This document shows, one piece after another, positions 1 to 5,757 of a stretch of 6,877 bases of DNA. How positions within the stretch are numbered: position 1 is the stretch's first letter; the number at the start of each line of letters is the position of its first letter. Source of the DNA: Oscillospiraceae bacterium (lineage in GTDB: Bacteria; Bacillota; Clostridia; Oscillospirales; Acutalibacteraceae). The stretch is from NCBI GenBank assembly GCA_902782805.1, contig CACZON010000314.1, positions 1-6,877 of the forward strand, written 5' to 3'. The notes below the pieces were generated by a model. That model was not told the origin of the DNA, did not search any database, and saw only the letters and a program-made list of their open reading frames with translations. The position numbers were made by a program, and so were the translations under genes.

Positions 1-1
1 A

Positions 2-52
2 GCGGAGAACCGCATGCATACCATCAAGGCGGTTATGGCGGCGACTCTCTAA
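2..52 (+). CDS. argF: Ornithine carbamoyltransferase, C-terminal end only (partial)
   Basis: Only the last 16 codons and the TAA stop lie in the window; the gene continues upstream of base 1. The frame reads AENRMHTIKAVMAATL, which matches the C-terminal signature of ornithine carbamoyltransferases (AENR-H--KA-M). It does not resemble the C-terminus of the related aspartate carbamoyltransferase. The enzyme joins carbamoyl phosphate and ornithine to give citrulline in cytosolic arginine synthesis. Its stop codon overlaps the ribosome binding site of carA, so the two genes are almost certainly cotranscribed. The carbamoyl phosphate made by the next two genes is thus probably destined for arginine rather than only for pyrimidines. 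The call rests on a short stretch but a distinctive one. Confidence 0.8.
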   Translation, partial: AENRMHTIKAVMAATL

Positions 53-57
53 GGAGG
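51..57 (+). promoter_or_regulatory. Ribosome binding site of carA
   Basis: AAGGAGG is a near-perfect Shine-Dalgarno sequence four bases before the carA ATG. Its first two bases are also the last two bases of the argF stop codon. This supports the chosen carA start and suggests translational coupling to argF. Confidence 0.85.
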
Positions 58-61
58 AACT

Positions 62-1132
62 ATGGCGTATTTAGTGCTGAGCAACGGTGCCGTATTTGAA
101 GGGGAGCGCATCGGAGCGCCCGGGCAGAGCCTCGGGGAGCTGGTGTTCACCACCGGCGTGATCGGGTATCTCGAAACACTGACAGATCCCAGCTATGCGG
201 GTCAGATCGTGATCCAGACCTTCCCGCAGATCGGCAACTACGGCGTGATCGAGGAGGATTTCGAAGGGGAGAGCGCCGCGGTCGGCTACGTGGTGCGGGA
301 GCTCTGCGAAGAGCCTTCGAATTTCCGCAGCCAATACGACCTGAACACCTTTTTGAAACAACGGAATATTCCCGGGATCTGCGGCGTGGATACCCGCGAA
401 CTGACGCGCATCCTGCGGGAAAAAGGCGTAATGAACGCAATGATCTGCGATCAGATTCCGGAGGATCTTTCCGTGATCGCGCAGTATCGGATCCAAAACG
501 CGGTCGAAAGCGTCAGCCGCAAAACGCCCGAAACGTTTCTCCCGCAGGGAAAAGTACGGTATCGCGTAACGCTGATCGATTACGGCGCGAAGCGCAATAT
601 CATCCGCAGCCTTTTAAGCCGGGGCTGCGAGGTGACCGTCGTGCCGCAAAATACGACCGCCGAAGAGATCCTCGCGGCGAATCCGGACGGGATCATGCTC
701 TCAAACGGCCCCGGAGATCCCCAGGATAACCTGTTCTGCATTGAGCAGATCCGGAAACTGATGGGGCGAAAGCCGCTGTTCGGCATCTGCCTCGGCCATC
801 AGCTGACGGCGCTTGCCATGGGCGGAAAAACCGAGAAACTCAAATACGGTCACCGCGGTGCCAATCAGCCCGTCAGGGAAGTTGACGGAACGCGCACCTA
901 TATCACCAGCCAGAACCACGGCTATACGGTCGTCAGTGAAAGCCTGAAAGGGATCGGACGGCTTTCTTTTGTCAACTGGAACGACCATAGCTGTGAGGGC
1001 ATCGAATATCCGGGCAAAAACTGTTTTACCGTACAGTTCCATCCGGAAGCCTGCGCCGGTCCCTGCGATACGTCTTTTTTGTTTGACCGCTTTATTTCGA
1101 TGATGGGAGGAGAAGAGCATGCCGAAGGATAA
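62..1132 (+). CDS. carA: Carbamoyl phosphate synthetase small (glutaminase) subunit
   Basis: This 356-residue protein hydrolyses glutamine and passes ammonia through a tunnel to CarB for carbamoyl phosphate synthesis in the cytosol. The N-terminal CPSase small-chain domain spans roughly residues 1-130, opening with AYLVLSNGAVFEGERIGAPG. The class I glutamine amidotransferase domain spans roughly 170-350. The catalytic triad is visible: nucleophile C243 in GICLGHQ, with H327 and E329 in QFHPEA. The SNGPGDP loop near residues 216-222 is typical. The length fits Gram-positive CarA/PyrAA proteins, which are shorter than the E. coli form. The ATG follows a strong Shine-Dalgarno sequence. The end overlaps carB by 14 bp, so the two subunits are probably translationally coupled. 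An arginine role is favoured by the argF neighbour, although the same carbamoyl phosphate could also feed pyrimidine synthesis. No defect is seen. Confidence 0.97.
   Translation: MAYLVLSNGAVFEGERIGAPGQSLGELVFTTGVIGYLETLTDPSYAGQIVIQTFPQIGNYGVIEEDFEGESAAVGYVVRELCEEPSNFRSQYDLNTFLKQRNIPGICGVDTRELTRILREKGVMNAMICDQIPEDLSVIAQYRIQNAVESVSRKTPETFLPQGKVRYRVTLIDYGAKRNIIRSLLSRGCEVTVVPQNTTAEEILAANPDGIMLSNGPGDPQDNLFCIEQIRKLMGRKPLFGICLGHQLTALAMGGKTEKLKYGHRGANQPVREVDGTRTYITSQNHGYTVVSESLKGIGRLSFVNWNDHSCEGIEYPGKNCFTVQFHPEACAGPCDTSFLFDRFISMMGGEEHAEG
1105..1112 (+). promoter_or_regulatory. Ribosome binding site of carB, inside carA
   Basis: GGGAGGAG lies within the last codons of carA, six bases before the ATG at 1119. 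It fixes the carB start and explains the 14-bp carA/carB overlap. Confidence 0.8.
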
Positions 1133-4100
1133 TTCGATCCGCAAGGTACTCGTGATCGGTTCCGGCCCGATCGGGATCGGTCAGGCGGCGGAATTCGATT
1201 ATGCCGGCGCTCAGGCCTGCCGCGTGCTGCAGGCGGAAGGGATCAACACCGTTCTGGTCAATTCCAACCCCGCTACCATCATGACGGATAAACATCTGGC
1301 GGACGAAATCTATTTGGAGCCGCTCAATGCGGAAACCGTCGCCCGGATCATTGAAAAGGAACGTCCGGACGGACTTCTCGCCGGGCTCGGCGGCCAGACC
1401 GGCCTGACGATCGCGATGCAGCTATCGCGCAGCGGGGTCCTCGAATCGTATGGCGTAAAGCTGCTCGGCTCCGGGATCGACGCCATCGACAAGGCGGAGG
1501 ACCGCGAGCTGTTCCGCAATACGATGCGCAAGATCGGCCAGCCGGTGGTTCCCTCGGAGATCGCGAATGACGTTGAAACCGCGCTTTCGATCGCTGAAAC
1601 GATCGGATATCCGGTGATCGTGCGTCCGGCGTTTACACTGGGCGGAACGGGCGGCGGCATTGCCGATACGAAGGAAGAGCTCGCCCAGATCGCCAAAACC
1701 GGCCTCGATCTTTCACCGATCACTCAGATCCTGGTCGAGAAATGCATCTCCGGTTGGAAAGAAATCGAATTTGAAACCATGCGCGACAGCGTCGGCAACG
1801 TGATTGCCGTCTGCTCGATGGAAAATTTCGATCCGGTCGGGATCCATACGGGCGATTCCATCGTAACGGCTCCGGCGCTGACCCTCTCGAACAAAGAATA
1901 TCAGATGCTGCGTACGGCGGCGCTGGATATCGTTACCGCCATCGGAATCGAGGGCGGCTGCAACTGCCAGTTCGCACTGGATCCGAACAGCTTTGAATAT
2001 GCCGTGATCGAGGTCAACCCGCGCGTGTCGCGTTCTTCCGCGCTGGCGTCGAAGGCGACCGGATATCCGATCGCGAAAATCACAACGAAAATTGCGCTCG
2101 GATATACGCTCGATGAAATTCAGAACGACATTACGGGAAAAACGTGCGCCTGCTTTGAGCCGGCGGTGGACTATGTGGTGGTCAAATTTCCGAAATGGCC
2201 GTTTGAGAAGTTCGCCGGCTCGAGCCGCAGGCTCGGCACCCAGATGAAAGCGACCGGAGAAGTGATGGCGATCGCCCAGAGCTTTGAGGCGGCGCTGATG
2301 AAGGCGGTGCGCGGCGCGGAAATCTCGCTCGACACACTCAACGCTCCGCCGGTTTCAGACGAGCCGCTGACCGAACGCCTGAAAGCGCAGGACGACCGGA
2401 GAATTTTTACGGTGTTCGAAGCGATCAAGGCGGGAATGGCGCTCGAAGAGATTCATGAGATCACGATGATCGACCTCTGGTTCCTTTATAAGATGAAGAA
2501 GCTGGCCGATTTTGAAAACAGAATCGAACGCAGCGGACTGCAGGCTGGCGATTATGAAGAAGCGAAACGCCTCGGCTATACCGACGCGGCGATCCGCCGT
2601 CTGAGCGGAGCGGAAACACTGCCCGGCATGCACTTTTCGTATAAGATGGTCGATACCTGCGCTGCCGAATTCGATGCGCAGACGCCGTATTTCTATTCCT
2701 GCGTCGACAAAGCCTGCGATGCGCGGCGTTTCCCGCGCAGCGGCCGGCCGGTCATCCTGGTGCTCGGATCCGGTCCGATCCGGATCGGCCAGGGGATCGA
2801 ATTCGATTATTCCTCCGTCCACTGTGTCTGGACGCTGCAGGAGGCAGGGTACGACGTTGTCATTGTCAACAACAATCCGGAAACCGTTTCCACCGATTTC
2901 GATACGGCCGACCGCCTCTACTTTGAGCCGCTGACGCCCGAAGACGTCTGGAATATCCTGCAGGTCGAAAAACCGATCGGCGTTGTCGTTGCGTTCGGCG
3001 GCCAGACCGCGATCAAGCTGACCGGTTTTCTGGCATCGCGCGGCGTAACGATCCTCGGCACTTCCGCCGAAGGGATCGATATCGCCGAGGACCGCGCGCG
3101 GTTCGATCTTCTGCTCGAGAATTTCGGGATCCGCCGTCCGCGCGGCGAAGCGGTCACCACGCTCGAAGACGCCGTCCGCGCCGCCGGAGAGCTCGGCTAT
3201 CCCGTTCTGCTGCGGCCTTCCTACGTGATCGGCGGCCAGAACATGACGATTTCCAAAAACGAAAAAGAAACGTCCGCCTATATGCAGAAGATCCTGCAGG
3301 GCGGAATTGAGAATCCGGTACTGATCGATAAATACATGCCCGGAGTTGAGCTTGAGGTCGACGTGATTTCCGACGGAAAGGACGTTCTGATCCCCGGCGT
3401 GATGGAGCATATCGAACGCGCCGGCGTCCACAGCGGTGATTCGATCGCCGTCTATCCGCCCTACAATCTCAACGACCCGCAGCTTTCCAAGATCGCGCAG
3501 GTCTCCGAAAAGCTTGCGCTTGCGCTCGGGACGAAGGGACTCGTCAACATTCAGTACCTGATCTTTGAAAACGAGCTTTACGTGATCGAAGTCAATCCGC
3601 GGGCGTCGCGTACCGTGCCGTATATCAGCAAGGTGACGGGCGTACCGATGGTGGATCTCGCCTCGCGGGTGATGCTCGGAGAACCGCTGCGCAATCTCGG
3701 TTACGGCGTCGGGCTCTATCGGACGCCGCCGTACGTTGCGGTAAGGGTTCCGGTATTCTCGTTTGAAAAGCTCAGCGACGCAAACTCGATCCTCGGCCCG
3801 GAGATGAAATCGACCGGCGAGGTGCTCGGACTCGGAAAAACGGTTGCGGAAGCGCTCTATAAAGGACTTTCCGCAGCGGGATTTACGATCCCGAGCCCGA
3901 CGGAAAAGAAATCTGGCGTGCTTCTGAGCGTTGCAGACAGCGACTACCAGGAGGTTGCGGGCGTTGCCCGGAGGTTTGCGTCGCTCGGTTTTACGCTGTA
4001 CGCAACGGCCGGAACCGCAAAAGCGATCCGCGGGCTCGGCCTTTCGGTCCATACGGTCGCGGATCTGACGGAACGCAGCGAGATCACCGATCTGATGGAG

Positions 4101-5153
4101 GAGCGGAAGATCTCGGCGATCGTCTATACCGGCGCTGTCAAGGATGCGACGGTCGGCGATTATACGATCCTCCACCGCCGCGCAATGCAGCTCGGGATTC
4201 CGACACTGACTTCGCTCGATACGGCGAACGCGCTTGCCGAAAGCATGGAGAGCCGCCTGACGCTGCAGAGCACCGAGCTGGTGGATCTCAATCACATGCG
4301 CCGCTGGCGGGAGAAAATATCCTTTGCGAAAATGCATTCCTGCGGCAACGATTATATCTTTATCGAAAATTTCGAGAATCGGATGACCTGCCCGGAATCG
4401 CTCTGCGTCGGGCTCTGCTCCCCGCATACAGGAATCGGCGGCGACGGAATCGTTCTGATCGAACGATCGAAAACGGCCGACGCAAAGATGCGTATTTTCA
4501 ATAAGGACGGGTCAGAAGGAAAGATGGCCGGCAACAGCATCCGCTGCGTCGCGAAATATCTTTTCGACAAAGGATACGTCCGCGGCGAGTATATGACGAT
4601 TGAATCCGCAAGCGGAACGCATCTGCTGCGTCTCTACCTGCGCGATGGAAAAGTCAGCTCGGTCGAAGTCGATATGGGAAAAGCCTCGCTGAACCCGCGC
4701 GATCTGCCGGCGCTTGTTTCGAACACGGTCTCCTTCGTGGATTTGCCGGTTCCGATCGGCGCGGAACTCTGGCGCGTGACCGGCGTGGCGATCGGGAATC
4801 CCCACGCGGTCGTCTTCTGCGATTCCCTCGATACGCTCGATCTCTCTCAGATCGGTCCCGCTTTTGAATATGCGCCGGTCTTCCCGGAGCGCGTCAACGC
4901 CGAATTCGTTCGCATCCTCGGTAAGACCGAGCTGCGCGTCCGGGGCTGGGAGCGCGGCAACGGCGAAACGATGGCCTGCGGAACGGGCGCCTGCGCGGCA
5001 GTGATCGCCGCAGCGGAAAACGGCTATTGTGAAAAGGGCGCCGACGTTACGGTCCATCTTCCCGGCGGCGACCTGACGGTCAATTATACCGACGACCGCG
5101 TCCTTTTGACCGGAAGCGCCGTAATGGTATTCGAAGGCACATTTGAGATCTGA
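1119..5153 (+). CDS. carB: Fusion protein: carbamoyl phosphate synthetase large subunit plus DapF-like domain
   Basis: One uninterrupted 1344-residue frame. Residues 1 to about 1060 are a complete CarB, which makes carbamoyl phosphate from bicarbonate, two ATP and CarA-derived ammonia. The two halves show the ancient duplication: GSGPIGIGQAAEFDY near the start and GSGPIRIGQGIEFDY near 548. The ATP-grasp domains carry RPAFTLGGTGGG (from R169) and RPSYVIGGQNM (R699, with Q707 where E. coli has Arg). The metal-binding ends are E298/N300 in VIEVNPRVSR and E824/N826 in VIEVNPRASR. An oligomerisation segment lies near 400-550. An MGS-like allosteric domain covers about 930-1050. Instead of stopping, the frame continues through the linker NHMRRWREKIS into a full-length diaminopimelate epimerase-like domain (about 1065-1344). 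CarB alone is normally about 1060-1075 residues, so neither part is truncated. The first epimerase cysteine is replaced by A1137. CarB function is near certain; that of the second part is not. Confidence 0.96.
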   Translation: MPKDNSIRKVLVIGSGPIGIGQAAEFDYAGAQACRVLQAEGINTVLVNSNPATIMTDKHLADEIYLEPLNAETVARIIEKERPDGLLAGLGGQTGLTIAMQLSRSGVLESYGVKLLGSGIDAIDKAEDRELFRNTMRKIGQPVVPSEIANDVETALSIAETIGYPVIVRPAFTLGGTGGGIADTKEELAQIAKTGLDLSPITQILVEKCISGWKEIEFETMRDSVGNVIAVCSMENFDPVGIHTGDSIVTAPALTLSNKEYQMLRTAALDIVTAIGIEGGCNCQFALDPNSFEYAVIEVNPRVSRSSALASKATGYPIAKITTKIALGYTLDEIQNDITGKTCACFEPAVDYVVVKFPKWPFEKFAGSSRRLGTQMKATGEVMAIAQSFEAALMKAVRGAEISLDTLNAPPVSDEPLTERLKAQDDRRIFTVFEAIKAGMALEEIHEITMIDLWFLYKMKKLADFENRIERSGLQAGDYEEAKRLGYTDAAIRRLSGAETLPGMHFSYKMVDTCAAEFDAQTPYFYSCVDKACDARRFPRSGRPVILVLGSGPIRIGQGIEFDYSSVHCVWTLQEAGYDVVIVNNNPETVSTDFDTADRLYFEPLTPEDVWNILQVEKPIGVVVAFGGQTAIKLTGFLASRGVTILGTSAEGIDIAEDRARFDLLLENFGIRRPRGEAVTTLEDAVRAAGELGYPVLLRPSYVIGGQNMTISKNEKETSAYMQKILQGGIENPVLIDKYMPGVELEVDVISDGKDVLIPGVMEHIERAGVHSGDSIAVYPPYNLNDPQLSKIAQVSEKLALALGTKGLVNIQYLIFENELYVIEVNPRASRTVPYISKVTGVPMVDLASRVMLGEPLRNLGYGVGLYRTPPYVAVRVPVFSFEKLSDANSILGPEMKSTGEVLGLGKTVAEALYKGLSAAGFTIPSPTEKKSGVLLSVADSDYQEVAGVARRFASLGFTLYATAGTAKAIRGLGLSVHTVADLTERSEITDLMEERKISAIVYTGAVKDATVGDYTILHRRAMQLGIPTLTSLDTANALAESMESRLTLQSTELVDLNHMRRWREKISFAKMHSCGNDYIFIENFENRMTCPESLCVGLCSPHTGIGGDGIVLIERSKTADAKMRIFNKDGSEGKMAGNSIRCVAKYLFDKGYVRGEYMTIESASGTHLLRLYLRDGKVSSVEVDMGKASLNPRDLPALVSNTVSFVDLPVPIGAELWRVTGVAIGNPHAVVFCDSLDTLDLSQIGPAFEYAPVFPERVNAEFVRILGKTELRVRGWERGNGETMACGTGACAAVIAAAENGYCEKGADVTVHLPGGDLTVNYTDDRVLLTGSAVMVFEGTFEI
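3906..4280 (+). other. MGS-like allosteric domain of CarB with a diverged effector motif
   Basis: Residues about 930-1054 of the fusion form the methylglyoxal-synthase-like regulatory domain that in known CarB proteins binds nucleotides (UMP, IMP) and transmits ornithine activation. The loop YATAGTA keeps both threonines of the E. coli ATHGTA phosphate site. The later INT-T segment that usually helps hold the nucleotide phosphate reads IVYTGAVKDATV here (around Y1003), and no lysine is evident in the ADLTER segment where E. coli has K993. This domain connects directly to the DapF-like part. Loss of UMP sensing is an inference from a by-eye alignment. Confidence 0.65.
4320..5150 (+). other. 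dapF: DapF-like (diaminopimelate epimerase fold) domain of the fusion
   Basis: True DapF interconverts LL- and meso-diaminopimelate for lysine and peptidoglycan synthesis, without cofactor, using two opposed cysteines. About 277 residues here cover both lobes of that fold. Visible family motifs are KMHSCGNDY (N1077), GIGGDGIVLIE, IFNKDGSE (N1128), GNPH (N1227), PERVNAEF (N1260) and WERGNGETMACGTGACA. The last holds E1278, R1279 and the second catalytic cysteine C1287. The first catalytic cysteine, expected in an MCGNG-RC loop, is alanine (A1137, codon GCC) in KMAGNSIRC, and the following Gly is Ser (S1140). Cys to Ala needs two base changes, so a single read error is unlikely. It could be an epimerase variant with another base, an enzyme with different chemistry, or a ligand-binding regulator. 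The fold assignment is firm; the activity is open. Confidence 0.88.
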
Positions 5154-5179
5154 GCTTTCGGCGTCTTTGGAACAACGAT

Positions 5180-5231
5180 AAAAAACGCCCCCGGGTTTCT
5201 CCGCGCAGAAACCTTCGGGGCGTTTCGTTTT
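5180..5231 (+). terminator. Intrinsic terminator after carB, possibly bidirectional
   Basis: AAACGCCCC (5183-5191) pairs perfectly with GGGGCGTTT (5217-5225). After a small internal bulge a second helix forms from GGTTTCT (5194-5200) and AGAAACC (5207-5213), closed by a six-base loop. T-rich sequence follows (TTTCGTTTT), which fits rho-independent termination of the argF-carA-carB operon about 30 bp past its stop. A run of six A's precedes the hairpin, so it could also terminate transcripts from the other strand. Confidence 0.9.
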
Positions 5232-5233
5232 GC

Positions 5234-5262
5234 TTGACAACTCCGATAAAATCCATTAAAGT
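5234..5262 (+). promoter_or_regulatory. Sigma-70/sigma-A type promoter for the STAS-MATE unit
   Basis: A perfect -35 box TTGACA (5234-5239) is followed, after the ideal 17-bp spacing, by TAAAGT (5257-5262), a four-of-six match to TATAAT. It starts just past the terminator hairpin, and the expected transcription start is near 5268-5270. It would give a leader of about 120 nt before the STAS gene. The boxes and spacing are read directly; activity is inferred. Confidence 0.65.
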
Positions 5263-5311
5263 GAATCATGAAAGAATCGCGTTTTTTACCCGCTGAGGGA
5301 AAGGAACGAGA

Positions 5312-5343
5312 GGCTGCCGGGCGGAACATCAAGCAGCCGTTTT
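5312..5343 (+). repeat. Inverted repeat in the leader, attenuator-like
   Basis: GGCTGC (5312-5317) and GCAGCC (5333-5338) can form a 6-bp stem with a 15-nt loop, followed by GTTTT. This resembles a weak terminator or attenuator in the untranslated leader between the promoter and the STAS gene. The stem is short, so regulatory function is unproven. Confidence 0.35.
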
Positions 5344-5350
5344 GAGCGAA

Positions 5351-5363
5351 GATCCGCCGGATC
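5351..5363. repeat. Short perfect palindrome upstream of the STAS gene
   Basis: GATCCGCCGGATC is a perfect inverted repeat around a central C, lying 25 bp before the STAS start codon and just before its ribosome binding site. It could be a small hairpin or a protein-binding site. No known operator is recognised. Confidence 0.4.
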
Positions 5364-5373
5364 CAATTGTCTG

Positions 5374-5380
5374 AAAGGAG
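5374..5380 (+). promoter_or_regulatory. Ribosome binding site of the STAS gene
   Basis: AAAGGAG lies eight bases before the ATG at 5389. It is a strong Shine-Dalgarno match that decides the start. Confidence 0.8.
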
Positions 5381-5388
5381 TAATTGCG

Positions 5389-5688
5389 ATGCTGAATATT
5401 ACGAAAAAGATCGAAAATAAAAAAGCGCTCTTTGCGCTGGAAGGACGGCTCGATACCGTAACGGCTCCCCAGCTTGAAAAGGAGCTTGGAGAATCGACCC
5501 GGGAGCTTGACGAGCTGACGCTGGATTTTGAAAAGCTCGATTACATCTCGTCCGCCGGCCTGCGCCTGCTTTTGAGCGCGCAGAAGCGCATGAACGACCG
5601 CGGTGAGATGAAGCTTACCGGTGTGAACGAAACCATTCGGGAGATTTTTGAGATCACCGGGTTTTCGGAGATTCTGACCATCGAATAA
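5389..5688 (+). CDS. STAS-domain protein, anti-sigma-factor antagonist-like
   Basis: This 99-residue protein consists of a single STAS domain of the SpoIIAA/RsbV type. Such proteins bind an anti-sigma serine kinase and are switched off when it phosphorylates a conserved serine. The N-terminal strands include ALFALEGRLDTVTAPQLEKEL. The diagnostic segment is LDYISSAGLRLLLSAQKRM, in which S55 aligns with the phosphorylated serine of SpoIIAA (DSSGL there). The C-terminal part (MKLTGVNETIREIFEITGF) is typical of the family. It has no membrane segment or signal peptide and should be cytosolic. It follows its own promoter and leader and is followed by a MATE transporter 69 bp away, with which it is probably cotranscribed. 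No partner kinase or sigma factor is in the window, so which pathway it regulates is unknown. Confidence 0.93.
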   Translation: MLNITKKIENKKALFALEGRLDTVTAPQLEKELGESTRELDELTLDFEKLDYISSAGLRLLLSAQKRMNDRGEMKLTGVNETIREIFEITGFSEILTIE

Positions 5689-5740
5689 CGGTGACCGTAA
5701 CGACCGTTCCGCCGTGTCGGCGCGGCAGAGGGACGGTTCC
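5688..5740. repeat. Cluster of palindromes and repeats in the STAS-MATE spacer
   Basis: ACGGTGACCGT (5688-5698) is a perfect palindrome around a central G that begins in the STAS stop codon. GACCGT recurs at 5693 and 5702, and ACGGT returns inverted at 5733-5737. Between them CGCCG (5710-5714) and CGGCG (5718-5722) make a tight stem. ACCGT (5703-5707) can pair with ACGGT (5733-5737) as an outer helix. The arrangement suits an operator or an RNA hairpin that tunes MATE expression. No T-run follows, so it is not a clear terminator. Confidence 0.45.
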
Positions 5741-5757
5741 TAAAGAGGAAGAGAAAC

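Noticed and set aside
3237..3239. Q707 in place of the usual Arg in the second CarB ATP-grasp motif, as a sign of a dead site
   Set aside because: The rest of the second ATP site is intact (RPSY-IGG, E824, N826), and from memory GGQNM occurs in other Gram-positive CarB proteins, so this looks like normal family variation.
4250..4350. The fusion as a sequencing or assembly artefact
   Set aside because: Both sides of the junction are complete and in one frame, the linker is plausible protein, and codon use does not change. No homopolymer lies exactly at the junction. Raw reads would settle it, but the sequence gives no sign of error.
2355..4427. A 690-codon open frame on the minus strand, antisense to carB
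   Set aside because: It lies wholly inside the well-supported carB gene, its product is a composition-biased mix of R, H, E and D with no recognisable motif, and such frames arise from codon bias in GC-rich genes. Its length alone is not evidence.
4512..5240. A 242-codon minus-strand frame opposite the DapF-like domain and terminator
   Set aside because: It is a mirror of the coding strand codon pattern, crosses the terminator hairpin, and shows no domain or ribosome binding site.
5316..5330. GGGCGGAAC in the leader resembles the T-box GGGTGGTAC core
   Set aside because: The leader is only about 120 nt, lacks a recognisable Stem I or specifier loop, has no clear terminator/antiterminator pair, and the downstream gene is not an amino-acid gene. 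The match is too short to mean much.
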